A DNA stretch of 64,000 nucleotides from Acidiluteibacter ferrifornacis (GCF_009909615.1 NZ_WWNE01000003.1:369220-433219); one strand, 5' to 3'; counted from the stretch's first letter, positions 28,601 to 38,261 are shown. Numbers and translations are program-made. The notes: generated by a model not told the origin, from the sequence alone.

Positions 28601-28646
28601 GTTCCAATATTAGGATCTCTTTAACATTTTTGTTGAAGCAATAAAG

Positions 28647-28654
28647 TATCTTTG
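28647..28654 (+). promoter_or_regulatory. -7 box of the CheY-like gene
   Basis: TATCTTTG, 32-39 nt before ATG 28686. A TTTG ends only 14 nt upstream, shorter than usual spacing. Confidence 0.45.
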
Positions 28655-28685
28655 AAATACCTACTAAACGATTTTTTGATTCTGT

Positions 28686-29120
28686 ATGCTAAAAAACAAT
28701 AATAGTTCCAACCAGATTTGCTTACTAATTACTGACGACGATTTAGATGATCAGTTGCTAATGCGTAATGCTATTGAAGAAAATAGTTGGTGTGGAGATC
28801 ACCAGTTTTTTAATGATGGAGAAGAGCTATTGACATTCTTAAAAGCGAAGCAACCCACTCAACCTACCTTAATACTTCTTGACTTAAATATGCCTAGAAA
28901 GAATGGTTGGGAAACATTGAGTGAAATCCAGAAAGATGAAACATTAAAACACATACCAGTTTTAATATTCACAACCTCTAATATTCAATCTGACATCGCA
29001 AGAGCTTATAAAATAGGAAGTAACACTTATTTTACAAAGCCAGACCTTTATAGCGATTTGGTTGAAACCATTAAATGCATTAAAGAATACTGGAACATGA
29101 AGGCAAGTCTAGTGGTATAA
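28686..29120 (+). CDS. Single-domain response regulator (CheY/Rcp1-like)
   Basis: The 144-residue protein is a stand-alone receiver domain. The acidic pocket is DDDLDDQ (Asp17-19), the phospho-acceptor is Asp66 in LILLDLNMPRKNGWE, the conserved Thr is in LIFTTSN, and the Lys is in YFTKP. There is no output domain. Receivers of this type in Bacteroidota usually work in phosphorelays with hybrid or bacteriophytochrome-like kinases; no kinase is adjacent, so the partner is unknown. It is divergent from the alpha-2-macroglobulin gene and convergent with the TRIC gene. Confidence 0.9.
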   Translation: MLKNNNSSNQICLLITDDDLDDQLLMRNAIEENSWCGDHQFFNDGEELLTFLKAKQPTQPTLILLDLNMPRKNGWETLSEIQKDETLKHIPVLIFTTSNIQSDIARAYKIGSNTYFTKPDLYSDLVETIKCIKEYWNMKASLVV

Positions 29121-29132
29121 CACCACATTTCC

Positions 29133-29738
29133 TTATTCAATTTTAGGTAGGCCAATTTTATATTTAACAGAGATTAGCCTAATGGTAATAATTATCATAA
29201 TTGTAGTTACCACATTTACCTCAAAAGATACATTAAATCTTTCAAGCAATAAAAAAACAGAGGCACCAATAATACATGCGGTCGCATAAATCTCATTTCT
29301 AAAAATAAGAGGAATATCATTCACCAAAATATCACGTATAACTCCTCCCAACACAGCAGAAAAAGTGCCCATTATTACGGCCACAATTGGACTAACATCA
29401 AGAATTAAAGCTTTTTGCAATCCCAAAATTGTAAACACCCCAATTCCCACAGTATCAAAAAAGAAAAGCGTCTTCCGTAATTTCAATACGTGCCTTTTGA
29501 ATAAATAGGTGACCGCTACTGCCAGAATAATAATGAACAAATAATAGGTGTCTCTAACCCAACTTACTGGAGCTACTCCCAATAATAGATCACGAACTGT
29601 TCCTCCACCTACTGCAGTAATAAAACCCAAAAAAAGAGCTCCAAAAAGGTCTAATTTATTTTTCGAAGCAGAAATTACTCCACTTATGGCGAACACGAAT
29701 GTACCAATTAGATCTAAAGAGAATAAAATTTGATTCAT
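29133..29738 (-). CDS. TRIC/UPF0126 family membrane protein
   Basis: The 201-residue protein, from ATG 29738 (MNQILFSLDLIGTFVFAISG), has two repeats of a Gly-rich three-helix unit. Typical signatures are FAISGVISASKNKLDLFG, TAVGGGTVRDLLLG and the second-copy equivalent SAVLGGVIRDILVNDIP. The family (YicG/YadS) is related to trimeric intracellular cation channels, with Gly-rich pore motifs. An upstream extension to 29864 would read through the tRNA terminator and part of the tRNA, so it is rejected. Confidence 0.88.
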   Translation of the reverse strand: MNQILFSLDLIGTFVFAISGVISASKNKLDLFGALFLGFITAVGGGTVRDLLLGVAPVSWVRDTYYLFIIILAVAVTYLFKRHVLKLRKTLFFFDTVGIGVFTILGLQKALILDVSPIVAVIMGTFSAVLGGVIRDILVNDIPLIFRNEIYATACIIGASVFLLLERFNVSFEVNVVTTIMIIITIRLISVKYKIGLPKIE

Positions 29739-29787
29739 AGAGATGAGTGTATTCAAACTAAAAGTGGTTGATGAAATTACTAAATAA

Positions 29788-29820
29788 AAAAGCTCCTTGC
29801 CTGAAAGACAAGGAGCTTTT
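29788..29820 (-). terminator. Terminator after tRNA-Leu
   Basis: A 12-bp stem, AAAAGCTCCTTG (29788-29799) against CAAGGAGCTTTT (29809-29820), has a 9-nt loop. On the minus strand it follows tRNA-Leu by 5 nt and ends in a T-run. Confidence 0.85.
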
Positions 29821-29825
29821 CTTCG

Positions 29826-29907
29826 TACCCGGAGCCGGAGTCGAACCGGCACGCCCGAAGGCACAGGTGTTTGAGACCAGCGCGTCTACCAATTCCGCCA
29901 TCCGGGC
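29826..29907 (-). tRNA. tRNA-Leu (anticodon CAA)
   Basis: The 82-nt class II tRNA has acceptor arm GCCCGGA/TCCGGGT, D arm GCG...CGC, anticodon loop CTCAAAC (CAA, reading UUG), a short variable arm GCC-TTCG-GGC, and T arm GCCGG-TTCGACT-CCGGC. CCA is not encoded. The anticodon stem CTGGT/ACCTG carries a T-T opposition at its second pair, and the first acceptor pair is G-T. A terminator follows directly. Confidence 0.93.
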
Positions 29908-30003
29908 AAGATGTGTTTAGACTCAAACAGAGTGCGAAATTATTCAATACTTTTGACTCTATAAAACATTTTCAAAAAAAAGTTTATAAACAATCGTGTA
30001 TTT

Positions 30004-30035
30004 TTTGTGATGCTTTAATTAATTTGATAAATTTG
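30004..30035 (+). promoter_or_regulatory. Promoter of prs-rplY-pth
   Basis: TTTG (30004-30007) and TAAATTTG (30028-30035) are separated by 20 nt, close to the Bacteroidota consensus. Initiation would fall about 30 nt before ATG 30074. Confidence 0.7.
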
Positions 30036-30073
30036 CACCCCTTTAATAAGCTCACAAAAGAAGGAAAATAAAG

Positions 30074-31006
30074 ATGTCGTCAAAAGTTAAAATTTTTTCA
30101 GGTGCTGCTACAAAAGACTTGGCCTTAAAAATTGCTCAGAATTATGGAGTTGATTTAGGGAAAGCATCTATTAGCACATTTAGTGACGGAGAGTTTCAAC
30201 CTTCATTAGAAGAATCTGTTCGTGGAGCTGACGTATTTATTGTACAGAGTACTGTTCCTCCTACCGATAACTTATTTGAATTATTGTTAATGGTGGATGC
30301 TGCAAAGCGTGCATCAGCAAGAAGAATTGTAGCTGTTATTCCTTATTTTGGTTTTGCTCGTCAAGACAGAAAGGATTCTCCACGTGTACCAATAGGATCT
30401 AAATTGGTTGCCAATATGCTTACTGCAGCAGGTGTAACTAGGGTAATGACAATGGATTTACACGCAGATCAAATTCAAGGCTTCTTTGAAGTTCCTGTAG
30501 ATCACTTATTTGCCTCTGCAATCTCCATCCCATTTATAAAGAGCTTAAACCTTCCTAACTTGATTATGGCCTCTCCAGATATGGGTGGTTCCAAAAGAGC
30601 TTATGCTTATGCTAAACATTTACAGACTGAGGTAGTCGTTTGTTATAAGCAACGAAAAGAGGCCAATAAGATTGAGCAAATGTTTTTGATAGGGGATGTA
30701 GAAGGAAAAGATGTGTTGTTAGTTGATGATATGATTGACACTGCGGGAACATTGACCAAAGCAGCCGATATTATGATAGAAAAAGGTGCAAATAGCGTAA
30801 GAGCATTTTGTACTCATGCTATTTTATCAGGTGAAGCATATAATAGAATAGAAAATTCAAAGCTTACGGAATTAATAGTTACTGATACTATTCCGCTAAA
30901 GCAAGAAAGCAAAAAGATAAAAGTATTATCCGTTTCTGATTTATTCGCGAAAGTGATCTATAAGGTTCACAATTATGAATCCATCAGTGGATACTTTATT
31001 TTTTAA
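30074..31006 (+). CDS. prs: Ribose-phosphate pyrophosphokinase
   Basis: The 310-residue enzyme makes PRPP from ribose 5-phosphate and ATP, for purine, pyrimidine, His, Trp and NAD synthesis. Visible are the FSDGEFQPSLEESVRG segment, the ATP-binding FGFARQDRK, the DLHADQIQGFF metal/ATP motif, and the PRPP loop VLLVDDMIDTAGT. It is first in a conserved prs-rplY-pth order. Confidence 0.97.
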   Translation: MSSKVKIFSGAATKDLALKIAQNYGVDLGKASISTFSDGEFQPSLEESVRGADVFIVQSTVPPTDNLFELLLMVDAAKRASARRIVAVIPYFGFARQDRKDSPRVPIGSKLVANMLTAAGVTRVMTMDLHADQIQGFFEVPVDHLFASAISIPFIKSLNLPNLIMASPDMGGSKRAYAYAKHLQTEVVVCYKQRKEANKIEQMFLIGDVEGKDVLLVDDMIDTAGTLTKAADIMIEKGANSVRAFCTHAILSGEAYNRIENSKLTELIVTDTIPLKQESKKIKVLSVSDLFAKVIYKVHNYESISGYFIF

Positions 31007-31042
31007 AAAGTAGTATAAACGTTTTTGTAAATAAGTAGTAAA

Positions 31043-31669
31043 ATGAAATCTGTAGCGTTAGAAGCTTCTGTAAGAGATAGCATAAGAAATAAAAGCGCCT
31101 TGAATCAATTGAGAAAAGAAGGAAATATTCCTGCTGTTCTCTATGGTGGTGAAAACAACACCCACCTAACGGTTGAGGAAATTGCTTTTGGTAAATTAAT
31201 CAATACTCCTGAAGTTCACCTTGTTGAATTGAACTTTGATGGTAAGAAAGTGAAAGCGGTAATTAGAGATGTTCAGTTCCACCCGGTAACTGATAAGCCT
31301 ATCCACATTGACTTCTACGAAGTATTTGAAGATAAGCCAATGACTATGGGTATTCCTGTAAGAGTAGTTGGTAACTCTATCGGTATTAAAAATGGTGGTA
31401 AGAGAAGTGACAAATTAAGAAAATTAGTTTCTAAGGCACTTCCTTCAGACATGCCTGATGTAATTGAAGTAGATATCACTAAATTAAGAATTGGACAATC
31501 TATTAAGGTACAAGATATCAAAATGGATGGAGTTGAATTCCTTGATACACCAAACGCAGTAGTTGTAGCTGTTAAAACTTCTAGAGTTGCAGTTAATACT
31601 GATGATGAAGAAGAGGAAGAAGAAGGTGCTGAAGCTACTGCAGAGGCTACTGAAGCTGCCGCTGAATAA
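31043..31669 (+). CDS. rplY: 50S ribosomal protein L25, CTC type
   Basis: The 208-residue protein has the L25 5S-rRNA-binding domain (about 1-90, with NIPAVLYGGENN and VIRDVQFHP) and the extra TL5/CTC beta-domain (about 100-185). An acidic tail of Glu/Ala residues closes it. It lies 36 bp after prs and 17 bp before pth, a common operon in Bacteroidota. Confidence 0.95.
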   Translation: MKSVALEASVRDSIRNKSALNQLRKEGNIPAVLYGGENNTHLTVEEIAFGKLINTPEVHLVELNFDGKKVKAVIRDVQFHPVTDKPIHIDFYEVFEDKPMTMGIPVRVVGNSIGIKNGGKRSDKLRKLVSKALPSDMPDVIEVDITKLRIGQSIKVQDIKMDGVEFLDTPNAVVVAVKTSRVAVNTDDEEEEEEGAEATAEATEAAAE

Positions 31670-31686
31670 TTTTAAAATTTCTTACA

Positions 31687-32250
31687 ATGAAATACCTCAT
31701 TGTAGGTCTTGGAAATATTGGGGCTGAGTATGAAAATACTCGTCACAACATTGGATTCAAAGCATTGGATGCACTTGCAAGTGCGTTCAATGCTTCTTTT
31801 GTTACTAACCGTTTAGGTGACGTAGCTGAAGTTAAACACAAAGGCCGAACCCTTATTCTATTGAAGCCATCTACTTTTATGAACTTGAGTGGAAAGGCTG
31901 TGAATTATTGGATGCAACAAGAAAAAATACCTTTAGATAAAGTCCTTATTATTACTGATGACATTGCATTGGATTTTGGTGTTCTTCGATTGAAACCTAA
32001 AGGTAGTGATGGTGGTCATAATGGGTTGAAGAGTATTTTTCAAACCCTGGGAACTCAAGATTATTGTAGAATTAGATTTGGTGTTGGCAGTGACTTTGGA
32101 CGCGGACAACAAGTACAATATGTATTGGGCGAATGGACAAAAGAGCAGCAATTGGACTTACCAGAACGGTTGGAGCAAACTGTAAAAATGATATTGGCTT
32201 TCACTACCACTGCGGTTCAAAGGGTAATGTCAGATTTTAATGGGAAGTGA
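31687..32250 (+). CDS. pth: Peptidyl-tRNA hydrolase
   Basis: The 187-residue enzyme releases tRNA from stalled peptidyl-tRNA. Conserved residues include Asn10 in GLGNIG, catalytic His20 in NTRHNIGF, STFMNLSG, and the DDIALDFG and GSDGGHNGLKSI segments. Its 3' end overlaps the convergent omega-amidase gene by 14 bp. Confidence 0.96.
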   Translation: MKYLIVGLGNIGAEYENTRHNIGFKALDALASAFNASFVTNRLGDVAEVKHKGRTLILLKPSTFMNLSGKAVNYWMQQEKIPLDKVLIITDDIALDFGVLRLKPKGSDGGHNGLKSIFQTLGTQDYCRIRFGVGSDFGRGQQVQYVLGEWTKEQQLDLPERLEQTVKMILAFTTTAVQRVMSDFNGK

Positions 32251-33046
32251 TAACCTGAAAGGAGTCCGCATCCATACCTACCGGAAATTTCATTCTAAAG
32301 TCTTCTAGTGCATCTTTTCTCAGAATCACAGATTCTATAACCACCTCACTCGATGGGGCCTTTAAATAATCTCCTTTAGGATCAATTGCAGTGGAACGAC
32401 CATTATACTCGATTCCTTTTCCGTCAATCCCAGTTCGATTTACACCAATTACATAAACTTGATTTTCAATTGCTCGAGCCAACAATAATTTATCCCAAGC
32501 AGTAACCCTAGCTGCAGGCCAATTTGCCACATAAATCAATAAATCATATTCCGAATTAACTCTATTTCCTATTACTTTAAACTGATTTCTACTCCAGACA
32601 GGAAAGCGCAAATCATAACAAACTAATGGCAAAATTTTCCATCCTTTATAGTTCACGATTAATCGTTTGTTGCCAGGAGAAAAATAATCTGTTTCGTTTG
32701 CCATTCTAAACAAATGTCGTTTATCGTATTTCTCAATTTGGCCATCGGGAAAAACAAATAATAGTCGATTGAAGAAGTTCCCACCTTCTTGACATATAAA
32801 GCTACCTGTGATTGCAAAATCAAATTCTTTTGCAAAATTGGTCATTGTCTTAACCAACTCACCATCCATCGATTGAGCCAGTTGGGAAGAATTCATTGAA
32901 AATCCTGAATTGAACATTTCAGGTAAAACAACCAAATCAACTGATCGGTCTAATAGTGACAACTGCTTCTCTATCTGCATTAAATTGGCTCGGGAGTTTT
33001 CCCAAACTAAATTTAATTGCAAATAAGAGACCGTCAAACTGTTCAT
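32237..33046 (-). CDS. Nitrilase-family omega-amidase (YafV-like)
   Basis: The 269-residue protein has the carbon-nitrogen hydrolase triad: Glu43 (VLPEMFNSGF), Lys109 (EKYDKRHLF) and Cys143 (LVCYDLRFPVWSR). YafV-type enzymes hydrolyse the omega-amides of alpha-keto acids such as alpha-ketoglutaramate. The gene starts within the stop codon of the aminotransferase (TAATG), implying coupled translation. The pairing suggests the amidase clears the keto-acid amide made when glutamine is the amino donor. Confidence 0.88.
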   Translation of the reverse strand: MNSLTVSYLQLNLVWENSRANLMQIEKQLSLLDRSVDLVVLPEMFNSGFSMNSSQLAQSMDGELVKTMTNFAKEFDFAITGSFICQEGGNFFNRLLFVFPDGQIEKYDKRHLFRMANETDYFSPGNKRLIVNYKGWKILPLVCYDLRFPVWSRNQFKVIGNRVNSEYDLLIYVANWPAARVTAWDKLLLARAIENQVYVIGVNRTGIDGKGIEYNGRSTAIDPKGDYLKAPSSEVVIESVILRKDALEDFRMKFPVGMDADSFQVITSH

Positions 33047-34203
33047 TAAATACGATTTAAAATTTCGGCTGCTCGAGCCAGTGTATCTTTGGATTTGGCA
33101 AAGCAGAATCGAAGCATTTTTTCATCATGGTTAATGTTGTAAAAAACACTAATAGGAATAGAAGCAACGCCAAAATCATTGGTTAATCGAATAGCAAAAT
33201 CAGTATCTTTTTCATCGCTTATATCTGCGAAAGATAAAGATTGAAAATATGTTCCAGCAGCAGGATGAAACTTAAAACGACTTCCTTTAATGGCCTCTAG
33301 AAAAAAATCTCTTTTCTCTTGATAAAACTGACCTAGCGTTAGGTATTGTTCTGCTTCATTCATAAAATCAGCCAACGCATATTGAAAAGGGGTATTCACA
33401 GAAAACACGGTATATTGATGCGCCTTTCTAAATTCTACCATCAATTCTTTTGGCGCCAAACAATAGCCAACTTTCCACCCAGTGGTATGATAAGTTTTGC
33501 CAAAGGACGAAACAATAAAGCTCCTGTCGGCCAACTTCGGAAATCGAGCAACGCTCTGATGTTCATAACCATCGAACAAAATATGTTCATACACCTCGTC
33601 AGACAATACAATAATATCAGTTCCGCTCAGTAATTTCTCTAACTTCTGCATGTCTTGCATGCTAAATATTGTTCCTGTTGGATTATGTGGTGTATTAATA
33701 ATCACCATTTTAGTCCGCTGATTAATCAACTTCTTAACATGATCCCAGTCTATCTTATACTCTGGACCGTTTAATTGAACAAAAACAGAACGCCCACCAT
33801 TTAGCTCTACTGCAGGCTCATAACAATCATATGCAGGCGTAAATATGAGCACCTCGTCACCTTCATTAATCATAGCCGCTATAGCAGTATATATGGCTTG
33901 TGTTGCACCAGCTGTAATCGTGATTTCTGTTTCAGGATTGTATTTAGCAGTGTACAACATCTCTGTTTTCTCAGCTATTCTTTCCCGCAAACTCATTACT
34001 CCTGTCATTGGAGCATACTGATTACTGCCTTTCAGCATATATTGATGAACTAATTCAATCAACTTTGGATGGCAGCTGAAATCGGGGAATCCTTGCGATA
34101 AATTAATGGCATTGTGCTCATTAGCCAACTGTGACATCTTGCTAAAAATCGTCAAACCTACTTTTGGCAATTTAGAATGGACTGAATTTTTGTATTGCGG
34201 CAT
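33046..34203 (-). CDS. PLP-dependent aminotransferase (methionine aminotransferase, YbdL-like)
   Basis: The 385-residue fold-type I aminotransferase has Lys236 in SSFGKTYHTTGWK as PLP lysine, plus NTPHNPTG and the SDEVYEHI segment. QGFPDFSCHP near the N-terminus fits the YbdL/KAT/glutamine transaminase K subgroup. I chose ATG 34203 (MPQYKNSVHSKLP) because a -7 box lies 19-26 nt upstream of it, within the longer frame to 34302. It is coupled to the omega-amidase, and this pairing fits methionine/keto-methionine recycling with glutamine. Substrate is inferred. Confidence 0.87.
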   Translation of the reverse strand: MPQYKNSVHSKLPKVGLTIFSKMSQLANEHNAINLSQGFPDFSCHPKLIELVHQYMLKGSNQYAPMTGVMSLRERIAEKTEMLYTAKYNPETEITITAGATQAIYTAIAAMINEGDEVLIFTPAYDCYEPAVELNGGRSVFVQLNGPEYKIDWDHVKKLINQRTKMVIINTPHNPTGTIFSMQDMQKLEKLLSGTDIIVLSDEVYEHILFDGYEHQSVARFPKLADRSFIVSSFGKTYHTTGWKVGYCLAPKELMVEFRKAHQYTVFSVNTPFQYALADFMNEAEQYLTLGQFYQEKRDFFLEAIKGSRFKFHPAAGTYFQSLSFADISDEKDTDFAIRLTNDFGVASIPISVFYNINHDEKMLRFCFAKSKDTLARAAEILNRI

Positions 34204-34221
34204 ACTATTAATTATAGGTGA

Positions 34222-34229
34222 CAAAATTA
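34222..34229 (-). promoter_or_regulatory. -7 box of aminotransferase-amidase pair
   Basis: The minus strand reads TAATTTTG, 19-26 nt before ATG 34203, supporting that start codon. Confidence 0.5.
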
Positions 34230-34546
34230 TGAATAATCCACTCGAAATCTCTGCTCTCTGATGAGAATACTTTCCTTCTTTACACATTAATGGCCAGACC
34301 ATTGGACAATAACTATTAGTTGTCTTGCCAAAAATTAGCTACTGCTTTAAAATTCAATTGATGAAATAAAGGAGATTGTACCACAACCGTAGTAATATTA
34401 AAGATTTTGGCGTTTACAAACTTAATTTCAGCATTTTAAGTAACCATTTAATCTAAGTAATCTTCTCACTTTTCAAAAAGATTTATGCCTTCTACTTCTA
34501 ATGAGGAGATCCTGTAGTAAAAATAGCTAATAACTGAAAATAGAAA

Positions 34547-34574
34547 AGCCCCACTCCATAAATGGAATGAGGCT
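34547..34574 (-). terminator. Terminator of the sdh operon
   Basis: On the minus strand AGCCTCATTCCAT pairs with ATGGAGTGGGGCT (two G-U pairs) across a TT loop and is followed by TTTTCTATTTT. It lies 25 nt after the sdhB stop. Confidence 0.78.
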
Positions 34575-34598
34575 CTAAATATAATCGTTTGTAATCGC

Positions 34599-35366
34599 TT
34601 ACTTCGAAGTCAATGAAGCAGACAAATACTCTCTGTTCATTCTTGCTATATTTTCTAAAGAAATTCCTTTAGGGCATTCAATTTCACAAGCACCAGTGTT
34701 TGAACAAGGACCAAACCCCTCTTCTTCAGCTTGTTTTACCATTGCCAATACTCTATTTTTAGCTTCCACTTGACCTTGAGGCAATAAAGCATACTGAGAG
34801 ATTTTAGCGGACATAAACAAAGATGCAGAAGCATTTTTACATGCTGCTACACATGCACCACATCCGATACAAGTAGCAGCATCAAATGCTTTATCCGCCT
34901 TTTCCTTTTCAATTGGAATAGCATTAGCATCTTGAGTGTTTCCTGAGGTATTTACAGAAATATATCCTCCAGCGTGCTGAATTCTATCTAAAGCACTTCT
35001 ATCAACTACTAAATCCTTAATAACTGGAAATGCCTTTGCTCTAAATGGTTCCACATAAATTGTTTCACCATCTTTAAATTCACGCATATGCAGTTGACAA
35101 GTAGTCACCAAACGTGCAGGCCCATGAGGCTGTCCATTGATGTACATAGAACAAGAACCACAAATCCCTTCTCTACAATCATGATCAAATACTACGGGAC
35201 TACCGTCTTTCATAATGATTTGATCGTTCAAGGCATCCATCATTTCCAAGAAAGAGCTATCTGGAGAAACGTCATTAATCTGGTAAGTTTCTAATGCTCC
35301 TTTAGATTGACCGTTTTTCTGACGCCAAACTTTTAATGTTATATTCATTCCTTTTTCTGCAGCCAT
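34599..35366 (-). CDS. sdhB: Succinate dehydrogenase/fumarate reductase iron-sulfur subunit
   Basis: The 255-residue protein carries three Fe-S clusters. The N-terminal [2Fe-2S] Cys set is in CREGICGSC and a later Cys in [17 protein letters not shown] and [12 protein letters not shown] supply the [4Fe-4S] and [3Fe-4S] ligands. It passes electrons from the flavoprotein to the membrane cytochrome b. It is the last gene of sdhC-sdhA-sdhB, starting 9 nt after sdhA, with a terminator downstream. Confidence 0.96.
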   Translation of the reverse strand: MAAEKGMNITLKVWRQKNGQSKGALETYQINDVSPDSSFLEMMDALNDQIIMKDGSPVVFDHDCREGICGSCSMYINGQPHGPARLVTTCQLHMREFKDGETIYVEPFRAKAFPVIKDLVVDRSALDRIQHAGGYISVNTSGNTQDANAIPIEKEKADKAFDAATCIGCGACVAACKNASASLFMSAKISQYALLPQGQVEAKNRVLAMVKQAEEEGFGPCSNTGACEIECPKGISLENIARMNREYLSASLTSK

Positions 35367-35375
35367 GATCGTATA

Positions 35376-37382
35376 TTATTTATAAGAACGAGTTTTCAGT
35401 TCTACATTTTCAAATTTTAATTCTTCTTTGTGCAAGATCGCTTCTGATGGTTGTCCGGTATATTCCCAAGCAGCTACGTATGCAAAATTTTCGTCATCAC
35501 GTTTCGCTTCACCATCTTCTGTTCTGTGTTCTTCACGGAAGTGACCACCACAAGATTCTTCTCTTTCCAGTGCATCTCTTGCAAACAATTCACCCAATTC
35601 TAAGAAGTCTGCAACTCGTGTCGCCTTCTCTAATTCTGGGTTCATTTCATCTGCAGTTCCAGGAACTTTTACTTCTTTCCAGAATTGCTCTCTCAATACT
35701 TTAATCTCTTCAATTGCCTCTTTTAATCCTGAAGCTGTTCTAGACATACCCACTTTGTTCCACATGATTAGTCCCAACTTCTTATGGAAATAATCTACCG
35801 AGTGCTTTCCTTTATTATTGATAAACGTATCAATCATACTCTTTACACTATCTTCCGCTTCTTTAAACTCTGGCAAGTCAGTCGAAATTTTTCCTGTTCT
35901 AATGTCATCAGCCAAATAATCACCTATGGTGTATGGCAAAACAAAATAACCATCGGCCAATCCTTGCATCAAAGCAGAAGCTCCTAATCTATTCGCACCG
36001 TGATCAGAAAAATTAGCTTCTCCTATAGCGTACAAACCTGGAACAGTGGTCATCAAGTTATAATCCACCCAAACACCACCCATGGTATAGTGAACCGCTG
36101 GATAAATTTTCATTGGAGTTTCATAAGGGTTCTCTGCAGTAATTTGTTTGTACATGTCAAACAAGTTACCATACTTTGACTCTACCACTTTTTTACCTAA
36201 AGATTCTACTTCCTCTTTCGATGGATTATGAATTCCTTTTAGAAGAGCTTCTTGTTTTCCATATCGTTGAATTGCCGAAGCAAAATCCAAGAAAACCCCT
36301 TCATTAGTATCGTTATTAACTACTCCATATCCTGCATCACACCTTTCTTTTGCAGCACGAGAGGCAACGTCTCTTGGAACTAAGTTACCAAAAGATGGAT
36401 ATCTTCTTTCTAAGTAATAATCTCTATCTTCTTCCTTAATATCTCTTGCTCTTAATTTCCCTTCTCGTATCGCCTTAGCATCTTCAATCTTTTTGGGCAC
36501 CCATATCCGGCCGTCATTTCTTAAAGACTCTGACATTAGAGTCAATTTAGACTGCTGTGTACCATGCACAGGAACACATGTTGGATGAATTTGAGTGTAA
36601 CAAGGGTTAGCAAACAATGCTCCTCTCTTATGAATCTTCCATGAAGCTGTTACGTTTGATCCCATTGCGTTGGTCGACAAGAAAAATACGTTTCCGTATC
36701 CTCCAGAGCCAATAACTACTGCATGAGCAGAATGTCTTTCAATTTCTCCTGTCACTAAGTTTCTTGCAATAATTCCTCTGGCTTTTCCATCAACAATTAC
36801 AACATCTAACATCTCGTGACGATTAAACATCTCAATTTTACCTTTCGCAATTTGTCTGTTCATTGCTGAGTAAGCTCCTAACAATAACTGTTGACCAGTT
36901 TGTCCTTTAGCGTAGAATGTTCGTGATACCAATACACCCCCAAAAGAACGGTTGTCTAACAATCCACCATAATCACGAGCAAAAGGCACTCCTTGCGCCA
37001 CACACTGATCAATAATGTTTGCAGAGACCTCGGCTAAACGATAAACGTTTGCTTCTCTTGATCTATAGTCACCACCTTTTATGGTATCATAAAACAATCG
37101 GTAGGTTGAGTCACCATCACCTTGATAATTCTTTGCGGCATTAATACCTCCCTGAGCAGCAATAGAGTGTGCCCTACGAGGAGAATCTTGATAGCAGAAT
37201 GCTTTCACATTATACCCAAGCTCAGCCAATGTAGCTGCAGCAGAACCTCCTGCTAATCCAGTTCCCACAACGATAACATCAATATTTCTTTTATTAGCAG
37301 GATTGACTAATCGGATATTATTTTTATAATTGGTCCATTTATCTTTTAATGGACCTTCTGGTATTTTAGAATCTAATTTCAT
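35376..37382 (-). CDS. sdhA: Succinate dehydrogenase/fumarate reductase flavoprotein
   Basis: The 668-residue catalytic subunit starts at ATG 37382; two further codons from TTG 37388 are possible. It oxidises succinate to fumarate with covalent FAD. The dinucleotide fold is [21 protein letters not shown], the FAD-histidine region is [22 protein letters not shown], the active-site stretch is [10 protein letters not shown] with Arg in SRAAKERCD, and [17 protein letters not shown] is conserved. Length and sequence fit the type-B (epsilon/Bacteroidota) enzymes. Confidence 0.96.
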   Translation of the reverse strand: MKLDSKIPEGPLKDKWTNYKNNIRLVNPANKRNIDVIVVGTGLAGGSAAATLAELGYNVKAFCYQDSPRRAHSIAAQGGINAAKNYQGDGDSTYRLFYDTIKGGDYRSREANVYRLAEVSANIIDQCVAQGVPFARDYGGLLDNRSFGGVLVSRTFYAKGQTGQQLLLGAYSAMNRQIAKGKIEMFNRHEMLDVVIVDGKARGIIARNLVTGEIERHSAHAVVIGSGGYGNVFFLSTNAMGSNVTASWKIHKRGALFANPCYTQIHPTCVPVHGTQQSKLTLMSESLRNDGRIWVPKKIEDAKAIREGKLRARDIKEEDRDYYLERRYPSFGNLVPRDVASRAAKERCDAGYGVVNNDTNEGVFLDFASAIQRYGKQEALLKGIHNPSKEEVESLGKKVVESKYGNLFDMYKQITAENPYETPMKIYPAVHYTMGGVWVDYNLMTTVPGLYAIGEANFSDHGANRLGASALMQGLADGYFVLPYTIGDYLADDIRTGKISTDLPEFKEAEDSVKSMIDTFINNKGKHSVDYFHKKLGLIMWNKVGMSRTASGLKEAIEEIKVLREQFWKEVKVPGTADEMNPELEKATRVADFLELGELFARDALEREESCGGHFREEHRTEDGEAKRDDENFAYVAAWEYTGQPSEAILHKEELKFENVELKTRSYK

Positions 37383-37415
37383 CTTCAAATCTTTTGTGTT
37401 GAATAATTTCTTGAA

Positions 37416-38189
37416 TTACATGAAAAACATGTAAACAGGAATTAATGCAAATATTGCAGGAACTACGATAGCATAAGCATATCCTACTTTTCGTATAATT
37501 GGATTATATTTCGGATGATTTAATCCTAATGATTGGAATGCACTAGAAAAACCATGTACCAAGTGAAAGCCTAAAGCAATCATTGCTAAAACATAAAACC
37601 CAACTAGTATTGGATTGGTAAATCCATCAACTACAATTGTGTGCAAGTCTTTCATTGCAACTCCAACATTTTCTCCATTTAGAAAAACAGAACCGTTTTC
37701 AATTAATCCACCGGCAACAGCAGTACCATCTTGCAACAAAGGTGCGTTCCCTGCCTCGTTCATCATAAAGGGTGTAGAACCGAATTTATAAACGTACCAG
37801 AAATTCTGCATGTGAACCACAATATAAACCAAGATAATGGTTCCCAACACTCCCATATTTCTGGAAGACCAAATCGAATTTTTTTCTGGCCTGCTATAAG
37901 CATAACTAATAGGACGCGCTTTTTTGTTTGCTATACTTATCATCATCCCATCAATTGCGTGAAAAATGATACTCAAATAAGTAACATAAGATAATAACTT
38001 CACTGCTGGATTGGTGGTCATAAATACTGCATACTCGTTGAATTGCAACTGACCTGCATAACCAGACATAAATAGCTGTAGGTTTCCAGCTAAGTGACCC
38101 GTAAGGAAAAGTATTAAGAATAGACCAGTAAAAGCCATCCAATACTTCTTAACGATGTGCGATTTTAATAACCCTCGTGATTCGCTCAT
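37416..38189 (-). CDS. sdhC: Succinate dehydrogenase cytochrome b subunit (type B)
   Basis: The 257-residue membrane protein has five hydrophobic segments and His residues positioned for two hemes (GHLAGNLQLFM, IFHAIDGMM, VVHMQNFWYV, GFHLVHGFSSAFQSLG). A single five-helix cytochrome b without SdhD defines type-B succinate:quinone oxidoreductase, which normally uses menaquinone. It is the first gene of the operon. Confidence 0.94.
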   Translation of the reverse strand: MSESRGLLKSHIVKKYWMAFTGLFLILFLTGHLAGNLQLFMSGYAGQLQFNEYAVFMTTNPAVKLLSYVTYLSIIFHAIDGMMISIANKKARPISYAYSRPEKNSIWSSRNMGVLGTIILVYIVVHMQNFWYVYKFGSTPFMMNEAGNAPLLQDGTAVAGGLIENGSVFLNGENVGVAMKDLHTIVVDGFTNPILVGFYVLAMIALGFHLVHGFSSAFQSLGLNHPKYNPIIRKVGYAYAIVVPAIFALIPVYMFFM

Positions 38190-38230
38190 ATAGAACTTTG
38201 TTTTGTGAATTAAATTTAATTTAAGAGAAG

Positions 38231-38261
38231 CAAAGGTAAATCCTTAACACCTTTTTACCAA
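38231..38261 (-). promoter_or_regulatory. Promoter of sdhCAB
   Basis: The minus strand has TTGG at 38261-38258 and TACCTTTG at 38238-38231, separated by 19 nt. Initiation would lie about 35 nt before ATG 38189. Confidence 0.55.

Larger units (their letters stand above)
34204..34598. other. Intergenic region between aminotransferase and sdhB
   Basis: This 395-bp stretch holds the aminotransferase -7 box (34222-34229) and the sdh terminator (34547-34574). I see no gene or repeat in the rest. Confidence 0.6.

Noticed and set aside
29739..29864. N-terminal extension of the TRIC-family gene
   Set aside because: It would read through the tRNA terminator and part of tRNA-Leu, and encodes a basic, unrelated stretch.
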